Program-made: the position numbers and the translations under genes
DNA from: Planctomycetota bacterium
GTDB lineage: Bacteria; Planctomycetota; UBA11346
DNA length: 5,746 nucleotides
Assembly (NCBI GenBank): GCA_947440715.1
Contig: CANETI010000181.1
Location: forward strand, 1-5,746
Reading direction: 5' to 3'
The notes under the pieces: model-generated
Database searches by the model: none
What the model was told of the DNA's origin: nothing
The model's input: the letters and a program-made list of their open reading frames with translations, nothing else
Shown here: in pieces, positions 1-5,746 of the stretch
Layout: every line of letters begins with the position of its first letter
Position numbering within the stretch: the stretch's first letter is position 1

Positions 1-1911
1 AATGGCTTCTTTAGTTTGTGGCATGACGCCATCATCGGCGGCGACGACTATGACCACCACGTCGGTGACTTGTGATCCGCGTGCGCGCATTTCGGTGAAG
101 GCTTCGTGCCCAGGCGTATCGATGAAGGTGACTTCAAGATCGCTGGCTGTGGTAACGGTGTAGGCACCAATGGCCTGGGTAATTCCACCCGCTTCGCCGG
201 CGGCGACTTGGGTTTTACGAATCGCATCCAATAAGCTGGTTTTACCGTGGTCAACGTGACCCATGATGGTGACCACGGGTGGACGTGGTGCGAGATCTTC
301 GGGTTTGTCTTCTTCTTGTGCGGCAGCGTATTCGGCTTCGACTTCTTCGGTAACGTCGCTGGCTTCTTTAATCGTAACGGTCTTCTTGAATTCCATTGCC
401 AATAATTCGACGGCATCTTTTTCAATGACCGAATTAATATTGGCCATGACGCCAGCCATGAATAATTTAGCAATGACGATCGACGATTTAATACCGGACG
501 CTTCACAGAATTCACGCACCGTGCACGGCAGGGAGACGGCGAATTCATTGATGCCCGACAAATCGACTTCTTCAGTGGATAATTGGCGACGACGACTACC
601 GGGTTTAATCGGATTGCCGTCAGCATCTATTTCAGCGTTTTGGCGATGATCGCGTGAGTCGCGTTTAGGACCGCGAGCTGCAGCTGGACCAGTTGGACCA
701 CCTGGGCCACGATTTGGACCGCCTGGGCCACGATTTGGACCACCTGGGCCACGATTTCCACCTGGGCCGCCACCTGGGGCAGGAGTTTTACTGCGATCAA
801 TAGCGGTAAATCCAGGGCGTTTGCGCGCAGCCAATTTGGCATCGCGTACTTTTTGTGCCATCGCAAGATTTTTACGAATATTATCTTGAATTAAACGGCG
901 ACGGTCTTCGGGGCTAAGACCTTCAGTTGAAATCGGGGTGTTTCCGGTGGCTTCTGCTGAGGCAATTGGGGCAACCACTTTTGGGATAACTTTGCTACTG
1001 TGATCAGCTTTTTCATGCGTGGCTTTCGCCAAGCTGGCTAATTTGGAGCCCAAACCTTTGAGCGCTTTATTTTCGCTAATTTTAACCGTAGGCACTCCAG
1101 CTGCTGGTTTTGCTGGAGTCGCAGGTGACGTCGTAATTGCCGCTGGGGCGACTGGTGCTGGAGCGACCACCGCTGGGGCGACTGGCACAACGGCAATAGG
1201 CGCAGGTGCAGCGATTGGCTCGCTTGGTGCAAGTGCCACCGGCGTTGGCGCTGCGGGGCTCGTGGCTAAATTGGACGTGGCTAAATTGGACGTGGCTAAA
1301 TTGTTCGCGGCCACTGTTGTTGCTGCCGATGCAGCTGCTGTAGCGTTAGATTTTGCGAGTGCCTCGGCATTGTTTTGAGCAACTGCCTCTTTGCGCATCG
1401 CTGATAATTCGGATGAAATGCGCTTGGCTTCTAATTCGCGCTTTTTCATTTCCTCTTCGGCAACGAAACGTTGTGCTTCGACGTGCACCATTTCTTCCGT
1501 TTCACTCATGAGGCGCGCATTGGCTGCTTCATGTTCTTCGCGTGCCGCGCGTTCGGTTTCACGCCGTGCTAATTCTTCGCCATGCTTGTGACGTTCACCG
1601 TCCATGCGCGATTCTTCTTCTTTGCGCTTAGCTTCAGCTTCTTCTTCCAGCTTGCGCTTTTTGGTCGCGATGCCTTTTTGCGTCGCAACTTTCTTTTTAT
1701 GTTTTTCTTCAAATGCCTTGGCGATGATGGGCGTAAATTCTTTACCATCAGCGGTTTCTAAACCGTCACATGCCAGGATGCGATTGACATCCGCGACCTT
1801 CAGGACCGTGTCCAGGCCTTTAGGAAGGCTAATGGAAAGGTCGTCTTCCACCACCTCACGCAGGAGCTTGGGGTCAAGGTTATGTTCAGATGCCAGCTCG
1901 CTCAGCTTCAT
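1..1911 (-). CDS. infB: Translation initiation factor IF-2, N-terminal 637 residues (3' end off the left edge)
   Basis: IF-2 is the cytoplasmic GTPase that places initiator tRNA on the 30S subunit and promotes 50S joining. The reading frame is open from ATG 1911 to base 1 without a stop. Visible in order: a small N-terminal helical domain starting MKLSELASEHNLDPKLL (about residues 1-75); a Lys/Glu/Arg-rich probable coiled coil (about 75-190); an Ala/Pro-rich linker (about 195-280); an Arg/Gly/Pro-rich segment (about 375-418); the IF2_N domain (about 452-530, with INEFAVSLPC and VMANINSVIEKDAVELL); then the GTPase domain with G1 GHVDHGKT (551-558), the G2 region GGITQAIGAY (575-584) and G3 DTPGHEAFT (598-606). 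It ends at MPQTKEAI, so G4, G5 and domains II-IV lie outside. G1 falls roughly 150 residues later than in E. coli IF-2, so the N-terminal extension is long. ATG 1911 is the first possible start: the frame is open back to a TGA at 1960-1962 but has no ATG, GTG or TTG there. The ribosome binding site is weak (GAG about 6 bases upstream). It lies 55 bases after nusA. Confidence 0.97.
   Translation of the reverse strand, partial: MKLSELASEHNLDPKLLREVVEDDLSISLPKGLDTVLKVADVNRILACDGLETADGKEFTPIIAKAFEEKHKKKVATQKGIATKKRKLEEEAEAKRKEEESRMDGERHKHGEELARRETERAAREEHEAANARLMSETEEMVHVEAQRFVAEEEMKKRELEAKRISSELSAMRKEAVAQNNAEALAKSNATAAASAATTVAANNLATSNLATSNLATSPAAPTPVALAPSEPIAAPAPIAVVPVAPAVVAPAPVAPAAITTSPATPAKPAAGVPTVKISENKALKGLGSKLASLAKATHEKADHSSKVIPKVVAPIASAEATGNTPISTEGLSPEDRRRLIQDNIRKNLAMAQKVRDAKLAARKRPGFTAIDRSKTPAPGGGPGGNRGPGGPNRGPGGPNRGPGGPTGPAAARGPKRDSRDHRQNAEIDADGNPIKPGSRRRQLSTEEVDLSGINEFAVSLPCTVREFCEASGIKSSIVIAKLFMAGVMANINSVIEKDAVELLAMEFKKTVTIKEASDVTEEVEAEYAAAQEEDKPEDLAPRPPVVTIMGHVDHGKTSLLDAIRKTQVAAGEAGGITQAIGAYTVTTASDLEVTFIDTPGHEAFTEMRARGSQVTDVVVIVVAADDGVMPQTKEAI
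695..757 (-). repeat. 21-bp tandem repeat (3 copies) in infB encoding NRGPGGP
   Basis: Three consecutive 21-bp units occupy 695-715, 716-736 and 737-757. They differ only at one position of unit 2 (G for A), and a degenerate fourth part follows from 758. In the infB frame each unit reads NRGPGGP, giving a flexible, basic Gly/Pro/Arg segment between the Ala/Pro linker and the IF2_N domain. The near identity at DNA level suggests recent slippage or unequal crossover. Such low-complexity linkers are tolerated in IF-2; an RNA-binding role like that of RGG motifs is possible but only inferred. Confidence 0.93.
1141..1185 (-). repeat. 15-bp direct repeat, 30-bp period, in the Ala/Pro linker of infB
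   Basis: The 15-base string CGCTGGGGCGACTGG occurs at 1141-1155 and again at 1171-1185. The intervening bases (GTGCTGGAGCGACCA style) are a diverged version of the same unit. It encodes PVAPA-type pentapeptides of the Ala/Pro/Val-rich linker, consistent with expansion by duplication. Confidence 0.8.
1261..1305 (-). repeat. 15-bp tandem repeat (3 copies) in infB encoding NLATS
   Basis: Units at 1261-1275 and 1276-1290 are identical (CGTGGCTAAATTGGA). The third, 1291-1305, differs only in its last two bases. In frame they give NLATS three times, at about residues 203-217 of IF-2, at the boundary of the coiled-coil stretch and the Ala/Pro linker. The exact copies point to recent slippage; copy number is a likely strain-variable site. 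Confidence 0.93.
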
Positions 1912-1937
1912 AGGGTCTCGATGCGGTTTTCTTCGGG

Positions 1938-1961
1938 GACTTGGTGGAAATTGACCAAGTC
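1938..1961 (-). promoter_or_regulatory. Inverted repeat in the nusA-infB spacer
   Basis: GACTTGGT (1938-1945) and ACCAAGTC (1954-1961) are perfect 8-bp arms around an 8-base loop. The element begins 5 bases after the nusA stop codon in the direction of transcription. No T-run follows it, so it does not look like an intrinsic terminator. It may be an mRNA processing or stability hairpin, or a partial attenuator between two co-transcribed genes. The structure is plain in the sequence; the function is inferred. Confidence 0.5.
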
Positions 1962-1966
1962 ATGAC

Positions 1967-3283
1967 TTAAACAGGTGGTGAGGCTTCAGCCTGCATGGCA
2001 GCTTGTGTTGCTGCGAGTGCTTCGGCTTCGGCGTTGGCCAGCGCGCGAGCGGCTTCATCTGCCTCTTCACGTTCGGCTTGTTCGCGACGTTGAATAATTT
2101 GATCACGTTCAGCTTTTTGCTCGACCGTGAGAATATTATTACAATGAGTGATTAATTTTTCTGCTTGATCGGCAGTCACGTGATGCGCGGCAAACGCTTC
2201 CACTAAACGATCAGCCGTTTGAGCGGCTAATACGGCGAATGAATCCAGGTGATTGTCGAGGAATACTTCGCGTAAGAAGTCTTCCAATAATCCAGCCGTA
2301 ATGAGTTGTTGTAACTCCTCTGAACCCTTGGTGCGGGCGATGGCCGCATTTTCTTCGCTCATCACGTCAATTTTGTAACGCGTCAAACGCGCGGATAAAC
2401 GCACATTTTGTCCCGCTTTGCCGATGGCTAACGGCAGTTGGTCTTGCGACACAACGACGCGTGCACGATCGCGGAAATTGTCGTAACTGATGCGCAGGAC
2501 GCGCGCCGGCTTGAGTGAATTTTCAATAAACTGCGCTGGATCTTCTGCCCAAGGAATAATATCGATCTTTTCGCCACCGAGTTCATCGGTGACTTTGGTG
2601 ATACGACTACCGCGCATACCAACGCACGAACCGACTGGGTCGATGCGTGGATCTTGGGTAGCGACGGCGATTTTGGTGCGCCGACCAGGTTCGCGTACGA
2701 TGCCTTTGATTTCAATCAAACCATCAGCGACTTCTGGGATTTCAGCTTTAAACAGCTCGCGCACGAAATTACCATGCGTACGGGACAGCACTAAACGAAC
2801 GCGTTGGCCTTTTTTGCCGACGGTCAGTAAATAGGCGCGAATAACGGCGCCTGGACGGTACACTTCCCCAGGAATTTGTTCTTCCTTCGGCAAAATAGCT
2901 TCAGCTCGTCCGCCGAGCGAAACGATGACCATGCCGCGTTCTTCGCGCATCACGGAACCAGAAACGATGGTGTGTTCGCGGGCAATAAATTCATCGAACA
3001 GTTGATCGCGTTCGCTTTCCTTTAATGCCTGAACAAAAACTTGCTTGGCAACGTTGGCTACAATACGGCCAAGGCGTTCTAATTCGACCGGTTGGTCGTC
3101 TTCAAAAGCACGGATTTCACCGGTTTGACGATCAATCGTCAGGGTAAATTCGCCAGTTGCATCAAAACGCTTATTTGCCGCTTGAATGAGTGCGCGTTCG
3201 ATGTGATCAATAATGACCAACTTATCTAAACTACGCTCGCGAGCAGCCGCATCGACCAATCGCATGAATTCGCCCTGATTCAT
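1967..3283 (-). CDS. nusA: Transcription termination/antitermination factor NusA, 438 residues
   Basis: NusA binds RNA polymerase and nascent RNA, and affects pausing, intrinsic termination and antitermination. Domains in order: N-terminal polymerase-binding domain (about 1-103, MNQGEFMRLVDAAARERS then IERALIQAANKRF); S1 domain (about 106-170, GSVMREERGMVIVSLGG to VRLVLSRTH); KH1 (about 175-255, with DPVGSCVGMRGSRI at 215-228); KH2 (about 256-320, with the classic IGKAGQNVRLSARLTRYKIDV at 287-307). A helical C-terminal segment (about 321-390) and an Ala/Glu/Gln-rich tail ending EASPPV follow. Length lies between B. subtilis NusA (about 370) and E. coli NusA (495), and I see no E. coli-type acidic repeats. 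I chose ATG 3283: it has GGGGAG just upstream and matches the family N-terminus. The frame stays open to an ATG at 3385, but that extension of 34 residues is unlike NusA and runs through an intrinsic terminator. The downstream ATG at 3265 (MRLVDAAARE) is a weaker alternative. infB follows after 55 bases, probably in the same operon. Confidence 0.97.
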   Translation of the reverse strand: MNQGEFMRLVDAAARERSLDKLVIIDHIERALIQAANKRFDATGEFTLTIDRQTGEIRAFEDDQPVELERLGRIVANVAKQVFVQALKESERDQLFDEFIAREHTIVSGSVMREERGMVIVSLGGRAEAILPKEEQIPGEVYRPGAVIRAYLLTVGKKGQRVRLVLSRTHGNFVRELFKAEIPEVADGLIEIKGIVREPGRRTKIAVATQDPRIDPVGSCVGMRGSRITKVTDELGGEKIDIIPWAEDPAQFIENSLKPARVLRISYDNFRDRARVVVSQDQLPLAIGKAGQNVRLSARLTRYKIDVMSEENAAIARTKGSEELQQLITAGLLEDFLREVFLDNHLDSFAVLAAQTADRLVEAFAAHHVTADQAEKLITHCNNILTVEQKAERDQIIQRREQAEREEADEAARALANAEAEALAATQAAMQAEASPPV

Positions 3284-3286
3284 GGG

Positions 3287-3292
3287 CTCCCC
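3287..3292 (-). promoter_or_regulatory. Ribosome binding site of nusA
   Basis: On the minus strand GGGGAG lies 3 bases before ATG 3283. The spacing is shorter than the usual 5-9, but it is the best Shine-Dalgarno-like string near the start and helps place the NusA N-terminus at 3283 rather than 3385. Confidence 0.55.
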
Positions 3293-3321
3293 AATTTCTT
3301 CGCTTTTGTGCGTGTTAAAGT

Positions 3322-3334
3322 GAACTTCAAGTTC
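3322..3334. promoter_or_regulatory. 13-bp palindrome in the nusA leader
   Basis: GAACTT C AAGTTC is a perfect inverted repeat with 6-bp arms around one base, directly followed by the 6-bp palindrome CGTACG (3334-3339). It lies about 40 bases upstream of the nusA start and downstream of the terminator, where a nusA promoter would be expected. The near-zero loop favours a dimeric DNA-binding protein site over an RNA hairpin. I could not pick a convincing -35/-10 pair here. The operator role is inferred. Confidence 0.3.
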
Positions 3335-3354
3335 GTACGCTAGGTACGGTTGAT

Positions 3355-3383
3355 AAAAAAAGCGTGAGCCCCACGGCCCACGC
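3355..3383 (-). terminator. Intrinsic (rho-independent) terminator upstream of nusA
   Basis: On the minus strand a 9-bp GC-rich stem (GCGTGGGCC with GGCTCACGC, one G-T wobble, 4-base loop GTGG; 3362-3383) is followed at once by seven T residues (3361-3355). This is a textbook intrinsic terminator for leftward transcription. It lies about 180 bases past the hydrolase stop and 71 bases before the nusA ATG, so it should insulate the nusA-infB operon from the hydrolase transcript. A second small hairpin (TCGGT/ACCGA, 3385-3399) sits just before it. Confidence 0.88.
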
Positions 3384-3560
3384 ATCGGTGTGGAACCGAA
3401 AGTGAGGCGGACAAGCTATGAAGGTCACTACAGGGGTCAAGGCAGGGGTGGCTCATTCAGCGCGGCAGAACTTTGGTGGATCCGGCGGATCTGCGCCGAC
3501 GAACCGGTTGGTTGCCATAGGGCGACAACGTTAAAGTAGCTTCCTGCTATATGTTAACGG
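3384..3560. other. Intergenic region between the hydrolase stop and the terminator
   Basis: These 177 bases follow the hydrolase TGA (3561-3563). They hold a 5-bp hairpin (3385-3399), a CAGGGGT direct repeat (3431-3437 and 3443-3449), a GATCC/GGATC inverted repeat with a 3-base loop (3479-3491), and short ORFs on both strands: 38 codons plus (3418-3534) and 21 codons minus (3517-3452, MATNRFVGADPP...). I see no tRNA, no SRP-RNA signature and no clear 6S-like long hairpin. It may be only a 3' UTR, or the body of a small RNA ended by the terminator. Confidence 0.5.
3418..3534 (+). CDS. Possible small plus-strand ORF, 38 residues, with an MKVTTGVKAG start
   Basis: ATG 3418 to TAA 3532-3534 gives a 38-residue peptide beginning MKVTTGVKAGVAHSARQ, then a Gly/Ser-rich middle and a basic end (IGRQR). 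GAGG at 3404-3407 lies 10 bases upstream, a plausible though slightly distant ribosome binding site. The start recalls small peptides of various bacteria that open with MKVKTxVKAG; I remember this pattern but cannot confirm it here, and the NHN that often follows in those is absent. It is the only plus-strand candidate outside the antisense of a gene, and it converges on the end of the hydrolase gene with 26 bases between the stops. No firm promoter is visible. Chance is a real alternative at this length. Confidence 0.22.
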   Translation: MKVTTGVKAGVAHSARQNFGGSGGSAPTNRLVAIGRQR

Positions 3561-5746
3561 TCAACCATTCTCGGATCGTGTCAGTTTAAACGCGATATGT
3601 TGACTGAACGTTGGTGGCTGCAGCGCTAATGGTCCACCAGGGTGTTGGACTTTGATCGTCTGAAGACGCTCGCCGGTGTTGGGGTCCCACCATTCGATTT
3701 CCATGTTTCCAGCGGCAATGTTCGAGCCGATTTCAATACGCGCATCGCTGTGGTTCACCGCACTGCCGCCTTGGCGACCCCATTCGGCATCCAGGACATA
3801 GCCCAACAACCGCCCAGGCCGCGACCATGCGCGTAGCCACAGCGATCCATGGGCGCTAACCGCATTCAAAACGATGCTGCGCGCTGCGCTGCCGCGCAGA
3901 TCTTCGCCAGCAATAAAACGGCTAATGGCCGGATAGGGGGTGAAATAGTTACCTTGATCCAACCATTCAAACCACCACAGCATCGGTGATCCGGCATGGC
4001 CACTGACTAAGGCTGCCCACGGACCGCTGGCATGTTCGGCCAACAATTGTGGCTTGGGACAGGCATCCCAGTTGCCGCCGAATTCCGTAGTTAGCACCGG
4101 TTTATTAAATTGCATCAATCCACGGCGCGGCACCGGATCCATGGTGCTGCGCCATAAAACATCGGCCAATAAACGATCATTGCCGTGATAGGCATCAATA
4201 CACAAGTAATCAATTCCAGGTTGTGCCGCAATTTCGCGGTCAACTAAATTGTAATCGCCGCACCAATGGGTGGTTATAGGATGGCCGTAACTATCTAACG
4301 CTTTCCACGCCGCGCTGGCACTTTCATGCCACGTGCGCACCGTAGAGCCACGACCAGCAGTCAAGTTCACTTCAGACCATAATTTCCAGCCAAGGATGGC
4401 CGGATGATCGGCATAACGCGCAACGATATAGCGACGTAACTGTGCCTGACCCGCCAACGCATCCGCATGGGTAAATAACTCCGCTGCTTGGTTAATCGTG
4501 CCGCCCAGTAATTTATTGTAAGGGTTATCCCCCCATTCCGCATCGTTGTTGGTCGAAGCTTGACCATGATTATGTAAAACTAAATTAACGCGAATCCCTA
4601 AACGATAAGCGATATCTAATAATTGATCTAAACGCCAAGCATTGCTAACGCTGTAACGTCCTTGGCCATAAAAGCCGGGCCAATTACTACGCCATTCTAA
4701 CGCTAAATTCCACGAACTCATCCACACTTCGACGGCGGTGACTTTATGCGCGGCTAATCGGCGTAAATACGCTTCGTAAGCAAATAATCCACGGTCTGGC
4801 GTCAGTATCGTGCGTAAGTGTTCTGATCCACGGGTATCATAAACAGAACGTAAATTCGGCCCAATCGGCCACCAAAATTCACCCGCGACGGAAAAGAAAC
4901 GCGGATCATTTTTATCCACGCGCACATAACCATCCCACGCCGAACCCGTAACCGTTAATGGTGGCAATGCATAGGTAATGACTCGCTCACCCCAACGCGC
5001 CGTAATCTGAACCTGATGCGCACCAGCTTGTCGCGGACGGAAGCGTAGCGAAAAATGACCTGCTGTGGTTGGCGAAATTTCATCACGGTCACCGCGATCA
5101 TGCTGCGCCATCGGCTGATTATAAAAACCAGGAATTGATTGCGTCGTGCCATCCGGAGCGGTCACCACAGCGTCTAAAGAAAACTCCGCCGCAGCAAAAG
5201 GGTTATTAGGAAACGGAAAAGGACTGACATCTAATGACCAACGTTCACCCGTGTTGACCTGCGCACCGCTGGTGCGGACATCAACCAACTTTGGTGCCGT
5301 GGTCAAAACCGGAGTCAGCGGCACCGCCTGTAAATCCGCAACCGTGATAGTTGCTCGACTGGAACTCGCCGACCATAAAAATAAACCCGCGCCACGCACT
5401 TGCGCCGCATTCGCCGCGTTCCACGCCCCACGTTCGTTTTGGCTAATTAACGTCCCCGACCCAGTCACCGGTAACGTGATTTGATGCGTCCCAGGCGTCA
5501 GCACCCCAGAGCGCATCCCTTGAAACCAACGACCATGCTGATCGACCACAAAAACACCCACACCCAAATCCGCTGGGGCATCCTTGGGCACCGTGACGGT
5601 CGCCTGCACGGCTGAAAGTGGTCCCACCACCGGATCAGAAATCCGTACCACCGTGGTTAAAGGAGCATTCAGCGCCACCGCTCGTCCAGCGTCCTGCGCT
5701 GCAATGAGCGAAGAAGAGACCAGTAAATGCAGCGCAAACGGTAAAA
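3561..5746 (-). CDS. Secreted glycoside hydrolase, clan GH-A/GH5-like, with DUF5060-like domain (5' end off the right edge)
   Basis: Probably an exported enzyme that cleaves polysaccharide glycosidic bonds with retention; the substrate cannot be read from the sequence. The frame is open to the right edge, giving 727 residues (numbered from codon 5744-5742). The first residues, LPFALHLLVSSSLIAAQDAG, look like the hydrophobic core and end of a signal peptide, cleaved near IAA-QD, so the true start lies outside and GTG 5678 is internal. Next come a beta-rich, possibly carbohydrate-binding module (about 30-145), a DUF5060-like module (about 150-265: NNPFAAAEF, IPGFYNQP, FSLRFRPRQAG), a TIM barrel (about 270-610) and a C-terminal beta domain (about 615-727, IEWWDPNTGE). 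The barrel shows VNLVLHNHG (beta-3), predicted acid/base Glu458 in WKLWSEVNLT (codon 4371-4373), YLCIDAYHG (beta-6), predicted nucleophile Glu554 in PVLTTEFGG (codon 4083-4085) and MLWWFEW (beta-8). The 96-residue gap between the two Glu fits clan GH-A, but Ser457 replaces the usual Asn before the acid/base. GH family assignment is open. Confidence 0.88.
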   Translation of the reverse strand, partial: LPFALHLLVSSSLIAAQDAGRAVALNAPLTTVVRISDPVVGPLSAVQATVTVPKDAPADLGVGVFVVDQHGRWFQGMRSGVLTPGTHQITLPVTGSGTLISQNERGAWNAANAAQVRGAGLFLWSASSSRATITVADLQAVPLTPVLTTAPKLVDVRTSGAQVNTGERWSLDVSPFPFPNNPFAAAEFSLDAVVTAPDGTTQSIPGFYNQPMAQHDRGDRDEISPTTAGHFSLRFRPRQAGAHQVQITARWGERVITYALPPLTVTGSAWDGYVRVDKNDPRFFSVAGEFWWPIGPNLRSVYDTRGSEHLRTILTPDRGLFAYEAYLRRLAAHKVTAVEVWMSSWNLALEWRSNWPGFYGQGRYSVSNAWRLDQLLDIAYRLGIRVNLVLHNHGQASTNNDAEWGDNPYNKLLGGTINQAAELFTHADALAGQAQLRRYIVARYADHPAILGWKLWSEVNLTAGRGSTVRTWHESASAAWKALDSYGHPITTHWCGDYNLVDREIAAQPGIDYLCIDAYHGNDRLLADVLWRSTMDPVPRRGLMQFNKPVLTTEFGGNWDACPKPQLLAEHASGPWAALVSGHAGSPMLWWFEWLDQGNYFTPYPAISRFIAGEDLRGSAARSIVLNAVSAHGSLWLRAWSRPGRLLGYVLDAEWGRQGGSAVNHSDARIEIGSNIAAGNMEIEWWDPNTGERLQTIKVQHPGGPLALQPPTFSQHIAFKLTRSENG

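Noticed and set aside
48..866. Minus-strand ORFs of 192 and 79 codons (48-626 and 627-866)
   Set aside because: They are in other frames of infB, whose own frame encodes clear IF2_N and GTPase motifs over the same bases; their Pro/Ser/Lys- and Val/Gln-rich compositions come from the low-complexity DNA.
263..1954. Plus-strand ORFs antisense to infB (263-649, 1019-1378, 1391-1591, 1604-1954)
   Set aside because: Their Ala/Gly- or Ser/Arg-rich translations mirror the biased codons of the infB linker and coiled coil; no ribosome binding site or known domain.
2428..2834. ORFs within nusA in other frames (2428-2715 minus, 2490-2834 plus)
   Set aside because: They overlap the conserved S1/KH part of NusA and show no recognisable domain.
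3452..3517. 21-codon minus-strand ORF beginning MATNRFVGADPP as a leader peptide
   Set aside because: The nearest AGGA-type ribosome binding string is more than 20 bases away, there is no run of regulatory codons, and no attenuator alternative pairing was found.
3384..3560. tRNA or other known RNA gene upstream of nusA (as with metY in E. coli)
   Set aside because: No acceptor/T-arm pairing, no GGTTCRA-type T loop and no CCA end could be found on either strand.
3642..5484. Short ORFs inside the hydrolase gene (3642-3836 plus, 4367-4567 minus, 4955-5152 minus, 5146-5484 plus)
   Set aside because: All are covered by the hydrolase frame, which has continuous domain and catalytic-motif evidence.
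1..5746. CRISPR array, insertion sequence or integration site
   Set aside because: The only direct repeats are short coding repeats inside infB and a 7-base repeat between genes; no spacer-like pattern, terminal inverted repeats, target duplications or transposase motifs.

Overview
The window shows bacterial chromosomal DNA with every well-supported gene on the minus strand. Reading in the direction of transcription (right to left), they are: the 3' part of a gene for a secreted clan GH-A-like glycoside hydrolase (5746 to 3561, 5' end off the right edge); a 277-base intergenic stretch with a strong intrinsic terminator (3355-3383); nusA, complete (3283 to 1967); and infB, the N-terminal 637 codons of translation initiation factor IF-2 (1911 to 1, 3' end off the left edge).

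Organism. The nusA-infB pair is a core bacterial housekeeping block. The NusA start (MNQGEFMRLVDAAARE), the G3-side sequence of IF-2 (TEMRARGSQVTD) and a large exported GH-A-type hydrolase with a DUF5060-like module resemble what I recall from Planctomycetota and relatives in the PVC group. This is recall, not a search, so the phylum is a moderate to low confidence guess.

Layout. Positions 1-1911 hold the IF-2 N-terminal region: a short N-terminal helical domain, a charged coiled-coil stretch, an Ala/Pro-rich linker with small tandem repeats, an Arg/Gly/Pro repeat, the IF2_N domain, and the G1-G3 motifs of the GTPase domain. Positions 1912-1966 are a 55-base spacer with an 8-bp inverted repeat. 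Positions 1967-3283 encode a 438-residue NusA (NTD, S1, KH1, KH2, helical C-terminus). Positions 3284-3560 hold the nusA leader, a palindrome, the terminator and a possible small plus-strand ORF. Positions 3561-5746 encode the glycoside hydrolase.

How they work together. NusA (transcription elongation and termination) and IF-2 (initiator tRNA recruitment and subunit joining) are probably co-transcribed as in most bacteria. rimP, which usually precedes nusA, is not directly upstream; the hydrolase is there instead, separated by the terminator, so it is probably an unrelated transcription unit. I see no strong evidence of a new multi-gene system. The least explained items are the intergenic region with its small KAG-type ORF, the Ser in place of Asn before the hydrolase's predicted acid/base Glu, and the repeat-rich IF-2 linker.
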